Positions 42,280 to 50,046 of a DNA stretch of 64,000 nt are shown in pieces (position 1 is the first letter of the stretch; each line of letters opens with the position of its first letter). The stretch spans positions 124,001 to 188,000 of the forward strand of contig NZ_JAUAOA010000001.1 of NCBI RefSeq assembly GCF_030542965.1, read 5' to 3'. Position numbers and translations under genes: made by a program. The stretch is from Azotosporobacter soli (lineage in GTDB: Bacteria; Bacillota; Negativicutes; SG130). The notes below the pieces were generated by a model, which searched no databases, was not told the origin of the DNA, and was given only the letters and a program-made list of their open reading frames with translations.

Positions 42280-42708
42280 TTATTCTAACAGTTTAGTTTT
42301 CAAAGTCTCAAGATTAACTGAAAATTCTTTTTTGCAAGACTCTGACATCCACTCAAAATTTTCAAGCAAATTATTGTTAGTCAACTGAAAAATTATTGCT
42401 TTTAACTTTATTCGAAGACTATCATTTTTGCACCAAAATTCTTGACTTAACTTAGATATCTCAGCTAGTCCTTCCCCATCATATATCCCCATCGTCGGAT
42501 TTTCCAACAGTCTATTTGTAGCTTCAAACACTGCATACTTTACGATTACACCTTGCCTAATAAGCCTAGAAATATCCTCATCTTTAATTTCTTTCAATTT
42601 CTTGTTTTGCAATGCTTTAAACCAGTCCGAAAGTCCATATCCCAATTTCGAATTTAGAATCCCCCCAACAATTTCACCAACTGTAGAATTTCTCATATTT
42701 TCATTCAT
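42280..42708 (-). CDS. CdiI-like immunity protein (contact-dependent inhibition type)
   Basis: A 142-residue AT-rich protein. The run KALQNKKLKEIKDEDISRLI, then IRQGVIVKYAVFEATNRLLENP and YDGEGL followed by EFW, fits the pattern of CdiI-type contact-dependent inhibition immunity proteins (leucine-rich start, KPLSEFTVEDLRxxIxQG, LExNP, GDLL, W). The match is by pattern memory and needs a profile search. It neighbours the CPCC gene at 100 bases, and no cognate CdiA, WXG or Rhs toxin is seen in the window, so it is an orphan antidote. Confidence 0.65.
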   Translation of the reverse strand: MNENMRNSTVGEIVGGILNSKLGYGLSDWFKALQNKKLKEIKDEDISRLIRQGVIVKYAVFEATNRLLENPTMGIYDGEGLAEISKLSQEFWCKNDSLRIKLKAIIFQLTNNNLLENFEWMSESCKKEFSVNLETLKTKLLE

Positions 42709-42737
42709 TGCTTAGCTCCTCCAACGAGCGAAAATAA

Positions 42738-43658
42738 TTACTTGGTTAGGCAAGCAGGTTCATCCCCACAAGATTTTATAAAAACCGTTTCCGTCACCTC
42801 GATAAACGTGCTCAGAATCGACGATATCCACTTGTCTTTGTGGTACCCCATCTGGACCCGCGTCGCGAACGCTTCGCCGCTCCATTTCAGATCGGCCAGT
42901 TCGCCGCGCGCCAGTTCTTTCTCTACGACAAAACGCGGCAGGAACGCGATCCCCAAACCGCTTTTGGCGCATTGCAGGATCGCGGTCACGCTGTCGAGTT
43001 CCATGAGCGTCTCCGGGTAAATATTTTCTTTCGCCAGGATGTCTTCGAGTATCACGCGGTAACTGCAGTCGCGTTCTCCCAAGATCAGCGTCTCGCCTGC
43101 CAGCGCCGCCGGGCTGAGAGATTCTTCGCAGGACCGGCGATAGCCCGGTTTGGCAACCGCGACGATCTCCTCCTCCGTCAGCGGCTTAATCACAAAATCC
43201 GAATGACGCAGACTGCGTTGAAAGAAGAATGCGATGTCGATCTGGTTGTTCTTAAGCCAGTATTGAAATTCCTTATACGCGCCCATCTTCAGGATGATTT
43301 TCACCGCTGGATAGCGCGCATGATATTCCTGCAGCAACAAGGGCAGCCGCGTCGCGCACAGCGATTCCGGCGCGCCGATCGTAATCGTGCCGCGCGGCGT
43401 GCAGGCCGCTGCGCTCAGTCCTTTTGCCTGCTCGGCCAGCGATAAAATTTGTTTGGCATACGGCAAAAAGCGCCGCCCGTTTTCGGTCAGCACCACGCGT
43501 TTTCCTAAACGGTCAAACAGTTTCATCTCGAGTTCCTGCTCCAGCAATTGAACCTGCGTCGTAATGCTGGACTGCGCATAGCCGAGAAATTCAGCGGCTT
43601 TCGTAAAACTGGCGCTTCGCGCCACCGCAGAAAACGCCTGCAATTGTCGAAATTCCAT
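42738..43658 (-). CDS. LysR-family regulator
   Basis: A 306-residue LysR protein. The helix-turn-helix is QLQAFSAVARSASFTKAAEFLGYAQSSITTQV, and the effector domain follows at about 90-295 (TITIGAPESLCATRLPLLL, ILGERDCSYRVILEDIL, AKSGLGIAFLPRFVVEKEL). The ATG at 43658 is chosen by the conserved MEFRQLQAF beginning; five more codons are open. It is divergent from the nhaC gene across 142 bases and is probably its regulator. Confidence 0.88.
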   Translation of the reverse strand: MEFRQLQAFSAVARSASFTKAAEFLGYAQSSITTQVQLLEQELEMKLFDRLGKRVVLTENGRRFLPYAKQILSLAEQAKGLSAAACTPRGTITIGAPESLCATRLPLLLQEYHARYPAVKIILKMGAYKEFQYWLKNNQIDIAFFFQRSLRHSDFVIKPLTEEEIVAVAKPGYRRSCEESLSPAALAGETLILGERDCSYRVILEDILAKENIYPETLMELDSVTAILQCAKSGLGIAFLPRFVVEKELARGELADLKWSGEAFATRVQMGYHKDKWISSILSTFIEVTETVFIKSCGDEPACLTK

Positions 43659-43747
43659 ACGCACCTCCATCAATTCAGTCGATCATCTTTATCTAAACGT
43701 TCAATTTTACACATTACTGATTATGATGATACCATGTCAGTAACGGC

Positions 43748-43775
43748 AGCGCCAGTTCGAGTTCCCCTGGCGCTT
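43748..43775 (+). promoter_or_regulatory. Leader hairpin upstream of nhaC
   Basis: AGCGCCAG pairs with CTGGCGCT over an eleven-base loop, about 25 bases before the nhaC start. Its role is unknown. Confidence 0.4.
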
Positions 43776-43800
43776 GCAGATTTTCTATGAGGTGATTGCA

Positions 43801-45153
43801 TTGGATATAAGTATCGCGTTTTTTATTTTTTTCGGCTCTTTATTTTTTTCTCTCAGCAAGGGAATCACGGTCCTGCTGCCGCTTTTGCTCGGCCTTGCCG
43901 CCTTCCTCTTTGCGGCGCTGCGGCGCGGCCATAAGCTAAGCGCGCTGTGCAGCATGATGCAGCACGCTGCCAAAAAGTCGATGATCGTACTGAAAATCTT
44001 TCTCCTGATCGGCATCCTTACCGCGGTCTGGCGCGCCTGCGGCACGATTTCTTTCATCGTCTATCACGCAATCGCTTTCATGAGCGCAGAGTACTTTCTT
44101 CTCTCCGCTTTCGTACTCTGCTGTCTTGTTTCTGCATTACTGGGAACATCGTTCGGCACGGTCGGGACGATCGGCGTCGTCTTGATGGTGCTTGCGCAAA
44201 GCGGCCAGGCCGACCCCACAATGACCGCCGGGGCGATCATCGCGGGCGCTTATTTCGGCGACCGTTGTTCCCCGTTATCATCGAGCGCCAATCTGGTTTC
44301 CGCGCTGACGCAAACCGAGCTGCATTTAAATCTGAAGAACATGCTTAAGACGACGCTGCTGCCGCTCGCGCTCTCGCTCGCAGCCTATGCATATCTCTCG
44401 CAGTTTTCGCCGCTGCATTTTTACAACGATCAAATGTCCCATGAAATCACGCAAATGTTCCGTTTGGATGCGATCGTATTCTTGCCCGCGCTGCTGATTC
44501 TGCTGCTCACTTTGTTCAAGGTCGACGTGAAACGGTCGATGGCGCTCAGCATCCTCTGCGGCATTTTGATCGCAATCTTCATTCAGGGAATTTCGCCGGA
44601 GCAAATGCTACAATACATTGTCAGCGGCTACCGCGTCGAAGGCGGCGGCCCGTTTGCCGCCATCATCCAGGGCGGCGGCCTGTACTCGATGCTAAACGTC
44701 GCTTTGATCGTCCTGATCTCCTCCGCCTATTCCGGCATTTTTTCCGGAACCGGCTTTCTGCGCGATTTGGAGGAACTGTTTGCCACGCTCGGCGACAAAA
44801 TCGGTCTCTATGCTTCCACGATCCTCGCCAGCATAATCACCGCGTCCTTTAGCTGCAATCAGACGCTGGCCGTGATGCTGACGCATCAATTCCTGCACAA
44901 GAGTTACGCTGCACGCCGCCTTTCCTCCTATCGCCTCGCGGTCGACCTGGAGAACACCGTCATCGTCATTTCGCCGCTGATCCCCTGGAACATCGCCGGC
45001 GCCTTTCCGGCCGCCGCGTTGTCGGTCGACTCCGGTTTCATTCTTTATGCGTTTTATCTCTTCCTGGTTCCGCTCTGCAATTTATGTTTTCCCGCTTCCC
45101 GACTGTCTGTGCCGGTTTGCAACGATGCACCTCTCTGCACAAAAGAATCATAA
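43801..45153 (+). CDS. nhaC: NhaC-family Na+/H+ antiporter
   Basis: A 450-residue membrane protein with about 11 helices, NhaC family (ion or ion-coupled amino acid/dicarboxylate exchange). Features: GTSFGTVGTIGVVLMVLAQ, AGAIIAGAYFGDRCSPLSSSANLVSAL and ASIITASFSCNQTLAVMLT. The proposed start is TTG at 43801, with GAGGTGATT eight bases before; a TTG nine codons earlier is less likely. It is divergent from a LysR regulator. Family members next to LysR genes often exchange organic ions, so the real substrate is uncertain. Confidence 0.88.
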   Translation: MDISIAFFIFFGSLFFSLSKGITVLLPLLLGLAAFLFAALRRGHKLSALCSMMQHAAKKSMIVLKIFLLIGILTAVWRACGTISFIVYHAIAFMSAEYFLLSAFVLCCLVSALLGTSFGTVGTIGVVLMVLAQSGQADPTMTAGAIIAGAYFGDRCSPLSSSANLVSALTQTELHLNLKNMLKTTLLPLALSLAAYAYLSQFSPLHFYNDQMSHEITQMFRLDAIVFLPALLILLLTLFKVDVKRSMALSILCGILIAIFIQGISPEQMLQYIVSGYRVEGGGPFAAIIQGGGLYSMLNVALIVLISSAYSGIFSGTGFLRDLEELFATLGDKIGLYASTILASIITASFSCNQTLAVMLTHQFLHKSYAARRLSSYRLAVDLENTVIVISPLIPWNIAGAFPAAALSVDSGFILYAFYLFLVPLCNLCFPASRLSVPVCNDAPLCTKES

Positions 45154-45165
45154 ATGCTCGCATTT

Positions 45166-45212
45166 AAAGAGGCCGGGAAGATTTCATACACTTTGAAATC
45201 TTCCCGGCCTCT
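45166..45212. terminator. Long bidirectional terminator
   Basis: AAGAGGCCGGGAAGATTTC pairs with GAAATCTTCCCGGCCTCTT; it ends nhaC and probably the minus-strand repeat-peptide transcript. Confidence 0.9.
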
Positions 45213-45268
45213 TATTCAAACAGCTTCGGATACGTTATCCGCAGCCGCCAATTTGCATCATATACTGA

Positions 45269-45583
45269 CTAGCTTTCGAGTGCCGACTCAAACGCTACGG
45301 CTTCTGCTTGCTCGCTTTTCTTACCAGGATCAACGGTCGCGAAACCTCTGCCGGGAAACGCGCAATTTTCTGCGGCAATTTTCGTCCGATCCGTTCTTGC
45401 AAAGCCCATCCCGGCCGTGCTGCAATCTTGTATCGCATGCTTAGTCTCCTGCTCGTTCACCGCAAAACCACGCGGCGGCAAACCACAACTTTCCGCTGCG
45501 ATTTTTATCCCATCAGTACGGGCAAACCCTTGGCCCGCCGTACTGCAATCCAGTATCCCGTTTTCATTCTTTTTCTCATTCAT
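45269..45583 (-). CDS. Repeat peptide with four Cys-x5-GFA units (104 aa)
   Basis: A 104-residue protein of a pattern I do not recognise. Two 41-residue repeats start at residues 12 and 53. Each splits into two about 20-residue units of the form C-x5-GFA-x2-[DE]: DCSTAGQGFARTD, SCGLPPRGFAVNE, DCSTAGMGFARTD and NCAFPGRGFATVD, with cysteines at 13, 33, 54 and 74. There is no signal peptide; the N-terminal 11 residues are charged (MNEKKNENG) and the tail is acidic. GAGGAGG precedes the ATG at nine bases. It lies 62 bases after the peroxiredoxin gene with no promoter between, so the two are probably one transcript. It may be a multi-core peptide precursor or a thiol/metal-binding protein. No modifying enzyme is nearby. 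Confidence 0.7.
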   Translation of the reverse strand: MNEKKNENGILDCSTAGQGFARTDGIKIAAESCGLPPRGFAVNEQETKHAIQDCSTAGMGFARTDRTKIAAENCAFPGRGFATVDPGKKSEQAEAVAFESALES

Positions 45584-45645
45584 CTTTTTATTCCTCCTCA
45601 TTTCTTTTTTTCGCTTTTCTACGCTTTGATGCTTTCACGCATAAA

Positions 45646-46182
45646 TCAGATCGTTTTTTCACCGGCCTGCCAGTCGATCGGGCACAAACCGCCGGTCTGC
45701 AAGGCCTGCAGCACGCGTATGATCTCGCCGACGCTGCGCCCGACATTCAGGTCGCTTACCACCTGATAGCGGACAACGCCTTCGGGGTCGATGATAAAGA
45801 GACCGCGCAGCGAAATCCCTTTTTCCTCAATCAACACGCCGTAATCCTGTGCGACTTGCTTCGTGATATCGGACGCCAGCGGATAATGCAGTTCGCCGAG
45901 TCCGCCTTCTTCCTGCGACGTTTTGATCCACGCGCGATGCGAATAAACACTGTCGGTACTTACGCCGAGTACTTCCGCGCCAAGCGCTCTGAGTTCCTCG
46001 ATCCGGGAATTGAAGCCTCTGATCTCGGTCGGGCAGACAAACGTGAAGTCCAACGGATAGAAAAAGAGAATCAACCATTTTCCCTGGTAATCGCCAAGCT
46101 GCACCACGTGATCCAGCGTATCGATATTTTCCGTAGTAGTCATTGTAAAATCCGGGGCTTTTTCGCCAACTTTAGCCGTCAT
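45646..46182 (-). CDS. Typical 2-Cys peroxiredoxin (AhpC/TSA)
   Basis: A 178-residue peroxiredoxin that reduces hydrogen peroxide and organic peroxides. The peroxidatic cysteine is C50 in DFTFVCPTE, the catalytic Thr/Arg environment is present, and the resolving cysteine is C167 in GGLCPIDW. The end is short, lacking an extended YF tail, which fits resistance to overoxidation. A consensus promoter and an A/T-rich Fur/PerR-like palindrome precede it. The four-Cys repeat peptide gene follows. No AhpF is nearby. Confidence 0.93.
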   Translation of the reverse strand: MTAKVGEKAPDFTMTTTENIDTLDHVVQLGDYQGKWLILFFYPLDFTFVCPTEIRGFNSRIEELRALGAEVLGVSTDSVYSHRAWIKTSQEEGGLGELHYPLASDITKQVAQDYGVLIEEKGISLRGLFIIDPEGVVRYQVVSDLNVGRSVGEIIRVLQALQTGGLCPIDWQAGEKTI

Positions 46183-46201
46183 TTTTATTCACTCCCTTTA
46201 C

Positions 46202-46222
46202 TTATAATTAATAATAATTATC
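46202..46222. promoter_or_regulatory. Fur/PerR-like operator upstream of the peroxiredoxin
   Basis: TTATAATTAATAATAATTAT, imperfectly matching the Per box (TTATAAT-N-ATTATAA) and Fur half-sites (GATAAT on the minus strand), just downstream of the promoter. Confidence 0.5.
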
Positions 46223-46239
46223 GTTTAGTATTTTTTCTT

Positions 46240-46268
46240 ATATTAACCTCAATGCAAAAACTTGTCAA
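46240..46268 (-). promoter_or_regulatory. Sigma-A promoter of the peroxiredoxin gene
   Basis: Minus strand TTGACA (46263-46268), 17 bases, TAATAT (46240-46245). Confidence 0.75.
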
Positions 46269-46304
46269 GCGAAAACGCTTTTATTTTTTTACAAAGAAAA
46301 AGAA

Positions 46305-46341
46305 GCTGCCTCAAAATAGATCATAACTATTTTGAGACAGC
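46305..46341. terminator. Orphan hairpin of the GTCTCA family
   Basis: GCTGCCTCAAAATA pairs with TATTTTGAGACAGC. It lies between two gene starts (peroxiredoxin minus, hypothetical plus), so no gene ends at it. The 310-base gap 46183-46492 holds this, the peroxiredoxin promoter and operator, and the unknown promoter of the next gene. Confidence 0.65.
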
Positions 46342-46492
46342 CCCTAAACCTTTTCAAACAGCATTACAGTTTACTATAGGAAATAGTGGTCTGTAATGCA
46401 ATGGAACAAAAAGACAGTTCTATGCTGACAGGATTAATTTAACATACGTTGAATTTATCTTAGCACTGGGAGATTGAAGGGATAGCGCTGCT

Positions 46493-46870
46493 ATGAAAAA
46501 GATGATAACCGTCATTCTATGTGCCATATTCGTTATTCTTGTTCCGTTCGTTATGGCAAAACTCTATCACAATTTCATATTTGGATTTGCTGTGCCTATA
46601 GAATCACTAAATGTAAGTAGCATAACTGTATCCGATAATATCGTTTATATTTCAGGCGATGTATTTAGTTCGTCGCTGGGCTTTTCCGGGTACAGTGCTG
46701 AGCTGAACAAAACGCGACTGTTGATAACACCCCGCTACAGCATCGTCTCATGGCTTCACCCAAACCGTGCATTTGAAATCATGTATGACACAAAAGCTGA
46801 AACCATTGACGAAATTTTTATCCTTGGCAACGGTGCTAATGACCAAAAACAGATTTGGCCTGCAAAGTAA
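46493..46870 (+). CDS. Hypothetical membrane-anchored protein (125 aa)
   Basis: A 125-residue protein with one N-terminal membrane helix (MITVILCAIFVILVPFVMA) and a soluble extracytoplasmic part with beta-strand pattern (NVSSITVSDNIVYISGDVF, TRLLITPRYSIVSWLHP, IDEIFILGNG). I do not recognise a family. The ribosome site (GAAGGGATAG) is weak. It is a single gene; the 185 bases after it hold nothing recognised apart from a possible 30-residue coding remnant on the minus strand. Confidence 0.55.
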   Translation: MKKMITVILCAIFVILVPFVMAKLYHNFIFGFAVPIESLNVSSITVSDNIVYISGDVFSSSLGFSGYSAELNKTRLLITPRYSIVSWLHPNRAFEIMYDTKAETIDEIFILGNGANDQKQIWPAK

Positions 46871-47055
46871 TCTACGTACTTTTGACTCTCATTTGTCACA
46901 CGGTTTCGTTATCGTCATTCGGATGAATGCTGACGCGATCAGATCGCAAGGCCTCTATCGAACACAACTTTGGCGCAGCGTTCGGCAGCGTTCAGCACGC
47001 CAAACGGCGCGACCTCGACCAGTTTCATATACTTTGCCTATTTTTAACGCACTGT

Positions 47056-47097
47056 AAAAAAGAGCAAGGCTTCGGACTTCTCCGACCTTGCTCTTTT
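47056..47097. terminator. Terminator after fbaB
   Basis: AAAAAGAGCAAGG pairs with CCTTGCTCTTTT, with an inner GGA/TCC stem. Confidence 0.85.
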
Positions 47098-47106
47098 CAT
47101 TTTTCA

Positions 47107-48186
47107 TCAGGCAATTGTGATTTCCGGGTTTAAGTACACATCCTGAATGGCCTGCAACAAACGCACGCCTTCTTCAAACGGTTTTTGAAACGCCTTGCGC
47201 CCGGCAATCAATCCACTGCCTCCGGCCCGCTTGTTGATGACAGCGGTTTTCACCGCATCGGCCAGATCATTTTCGCCGGATGCGCCGCCTGAGTTGATCA
47301 AGCCGATTTTCCCCCGATAATTGTTGAGCACCTGATAACGCGCCAGGTCAATCGGATGTTCCGACAGCAGATCACTGTACATGCGTTGGTCAAATTTTCC
47401 GTAGCTACTGTCGCCCATGTTCAGCGCCGTATAGCCGCCGAAATTGGTCGGCAGCTTCTGTTTGATCAAGTCGGCGGCAATCGTCACGCCCAAATGATTC
47501 GCCTGCCCGGTTAAATCCGCCGATTCGTGATAGTCTTTGTCTTTTTTGAAAGCCGGATTGCGCAGATAGCACCAAAGGATCGTAAACAAGCCCTTTTGGT
47601 GCGCATAATCAAACGCTTCGCTAACCTCAACGATTTGCCGCCCCGACTCCGACGAACCGAAATAAATCGTCGCGCCGATTCCGGCAGCGCCCATTTCATA
47701 AGCTTGATCCACCGACGCGAACAAGATTTGATCCGCCTTGTTGGGATAAGTCAGCAATTCATTGTGATTAATCTTTACGATAAACGGGATCTTATGCGCA
47801 TAGCGCCGCGACACCAGTCCCAGAACTCCGAGCGTCGACGCAACACCGTTGCAGCCCGCCTCCAACGCCAAGCGGACAATATGCTCCGGGTCAAAATACA
47901 GCGGATTGGCGGCAAAAGACGCTCCCGCCGAATGCTCAATCCCCTGATCAACCGGAAAAATCGACAAATAACCCGAGCCGCCCAAGCGCCCTGACTGATA
48001 CAAACGCGCCAAATTACCAATCACCCGGTTGTTCCGGTCCGAATCGGTAAACACATCTTCCAAAAAAGTTGGGCCGGGCGTTCTCAGCATCGTCTTCGCA
48101 ATCTTCGGCGCGGAAAACCCGAGCAAGAATGTCGCATCCTCGCCGAGTAACGCCGCGATTTGATTCGTTGTCAATCCATAACTCAT
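47107..48186 (-). CDS. fbaB: Class I fructose-bisphosphate aldolase
   Basis: A 359-residue DhnA-type aldolase that cleaves fructose 1,6-bisphosphate in glycolysis or makes it in gluconeogenesis, by a Schiff-base lysine. It matches FbaB throughout: [77 protein letters not shown] and [14 protein letters not shown]. The ATG at 48186 starts the family homology (MSYGLTT) with AGGGGGCG ahead; the upstream open frame is basic and unrelated. It is a single gene. Confidence 0.95.
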   Translation of the reverse strand: MSYGLTTNQIAALLGEDATFLLGFSAPKIAKTMLRTPGPTFLEDVFTDSDRNNRVIGNLARLYQSGRLGGSGYLSIFPVDQGIEHSAGASFAANPLYFDPEHIVRLALEAGCNGVASTLGVLGLVSRRYAHKIPFIVKINHNELLTYPNKADQILFASVDQAYEMGAAGIGATIYFGSSESGRQIVEVSEAFDYAHQKGLFTILWCYLRNPAFKKDKDYHESADLTGQANHLGVTIAADLIKQKLPTNFGGYTALNMGDSSYGKFDQRMYSDLLSEHPIDLARYQVLNNYRGKIGLINSGGASGENDLADAVKTAVINKRAGGSGLIAGRKAFQKPFEEGVRLLQAIQDVYLNPEITIA

Positions 48187-48287
48187 CAGTTGTCGCCCCC
48201 TTTGCCTTTTGCGGCCGTGCCGCCTTCTCCCAGTATACCTCAATTCCTTTCTTTTTTTCGTTATTTTTTCCTTAAATTTACAAAACA

Positions 48288-49805
48288 TCACTCTAGTAAT
48301 GTATCCTGTTTTTCCTCTTCCGCCGTTTCACCTGCCGCCAAATGATGAATCCGCTTCAAAAACGGCACAACAAAGAGATAGAGCAGCGCCACCGAAAGCA
48401 TTGCTGCTGCGCAGTATAAGAAAAGCGTTGCATATAGCTGCGCATAGGTTTCCACGCTCGCTCCGGGCGCAACATCGCCGCCCACCCACGCGGTCAACAG
48501 CCCCGATACATAACCGCCCGCCGCCATCGAAAAAAACATCGATCCCATCATGAAGCCGCTAATATTTTTCGGCGCAAGCTGGGCAATCAAAGACAGACTG
48601 ATCGGCCCACTTAAAACATCAGAAATCGTAAAAATAAAGAATCCCAAGATGACCAACCAAATAGATGCCTTTGCACCCGTGACCGCTCCCTGGGCCGTCA
48701 ATCCGAACACGAGAAAGCTGAGCGACATGACCGACAAGGCGAGGAAAAACTTAACCGGCGTCGAAGGTTCCCAATCCCTTTTCCCAAGCCAGCTGTACAG
48801 CGTAGCCAAGAGCGGCGCTAATACAATAACGAACAAACTATTGAACAGCAGACTGGCTGCGCCCGAGGAAATGCTGATTCCGGCAACTTGCATATCGACG
48901 ACCCGGTCCATAAAGAGGATGATCGTATCGCTGACCTGTTGGTAGAGCGAAAAGTAAGCAATTTGGTATACTACGTACACCAAAATCGCCAGGATTCCGC
49001 CGCGTTCACGCCGACTTTCATGCCGCTTCCATTGCCAGACAATCGTCGCGATAACCGCGATGCTGACCAGCAGCATGAAATAGTTTGTCACCGCTGGCGT
49101 CGTGAAGAAAAATACGATCAGCGGCAGCAACAGTAAAAATCCCGTCGCCAGCCAGAGCTTGTTCGCTACGCCGTAGCTTTTTTCATACAAAGCGGCTTTG
49201 CTTTCAATCCGCGCGCTCCCTTTGTACTGCCTGCGTCCAAGCAAAAAAATGACTAGTCCCAATAGCATGCCCACCGTCGCCAGCGCAAACCCAATGCTCC
49301 AGTTTTCACTGCGTTCGGCAATTTCGTTGATGCCTGCCGACAGCGTCGCGCCAATGTTTATAAAGAGATAGAAGATCGTATACGCCCTGTCGATGCGGGG
49401 ATCACCGTCTTCAAACAGCATGCCGACCAGAATCGAAATCGATGATTTCAGCAACCCCGTCCCCAAAATGATAAACGCCAAGCCAAGAAAAAAAGTCAGC
49501 AGTCCATCGCTGTGCAACGCTAAAATCAAATTGCCGACGAAGATACCCAAACCGCCCAACTTGATCGCGTTAACCTGCCCCAGCAAATTGTCCGCTAACC
49601 AGCCGCCAAGCACCGGCGACATCCAGGTAAAGGAAATGTAGGTGCCGACAATGAGTCCCGCCTGCGCGTCATCGATCCCCAGCCCTTTCGTTAAATACAA
49701 AATCAGCACCGACATGATGCCATAGTAGCTGAACCGTTCCCACATCTCCGTGCCTGCCAGGAAGAACATGCCCCGCGGATAGCCGACCTGTCCCTTATTG
49801 TCCAC
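48288..49805 (-). CDS. POT-family proton-dependent oligopeptide transporter
   Basis: A 505-residue membrane protein with 14 likely helices, of the proton-coupled POT/PTR family (DtpT, YclF). The proton-coupling motif is [10 protein letters not shown], the PTR signature is [12 protein letters not shown], and [27 protein letters not shown] is the conserved late motif. It imports di- and tripeptides with protons. It is followed by fbaB on the same strand 100 bases away, but each probably has its own promoter. An upstream hairpin ends the lnt transcript. Confidence 0.92.
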   Translation of the reverse strand: MDNKGQVGYPRGMFFLAGTEMWERFSYYGIMSVLILYLTKGLGIDDAQAGLIVGTYISFTWMSPVLGGWLADNLLGQVNAIKLGGLGIFVGNLILALHSDGLLTFFLGLAFIILGTGLLKSSISILVGMLFEDGDPRIDRAYTIFYLFINIGATLSAGINEIAERSENWSIGFALATVGMLLGLVIFLLGRRQYKGSARIESKAALYEKSYGVANKLWLATGFLLLLPLIVFFFTTPAVTNYFMLLVSIAVIATIVWQWKRHESRRERGGILAILVYVVYQIAYFSLYQQVSDTIILFMDRVVDMQVAGISISSGAASLLFNSLFVIVLAPLLATLYSWLGKRDWEPSTPVKFFLALSVMSLSFLVFGLTAQGAVTGAKASIWLVILGFFIFTISDVLSGPISLSLIAQLAPKNISGFMMGSMFFSMAAGGYVSGLLTAWVGGDVAPGASVETYAQLYATLFLYCAAAMLSVALLYLFVVPFLKRIHHLAAGETAEEEKQDTLLE

Positions 49806-49947
49806 TGCTGTCGCCTCCTTTTATCGCATTGTATTTACTTCTCCCTTCTTTTTCCCATTTCCTTCCATCGTTTTATATCTAATTCGCCATCTTCCACCAA
49901 GAGTAACCAGAACGTTTTTCAATTTTCGCCTCACTCCTTTATAGCAA

Positions 49948-49979
49948 GAAAGGACGTTTCCACTTAGAAACGTCCTTTC
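49948..49979. terminator. Hairpin terminator after lnt
   Basis: GAAAGGACGTTTC pairs perfectly with GAAACGTCCTTTC over a six-base loop, about 70 bases past the stop of lnt on the minus strand. Confidence 0.75.
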
Positions 49980-50046
49980 AAGCTTGTCTTACCTGATTTC
50001 ATAAGAAATATTCTTCGCTTTTTTAAAAGCAACGCTTATCCAATCA

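Noticed and set aside
42840-43445. Open frame of 201 codons on the plus strand
   Set aside because: Antisense to the LysR gene, composition of a mirror frame.
46871-47055. Short minus-strand coding remnant (about 30 residues)
   Set aside because: MKLVEVAPFGVLNAAERCAKV can be read before a stop, but no family is recognised and there is no ribosome site, so it was not annotated.
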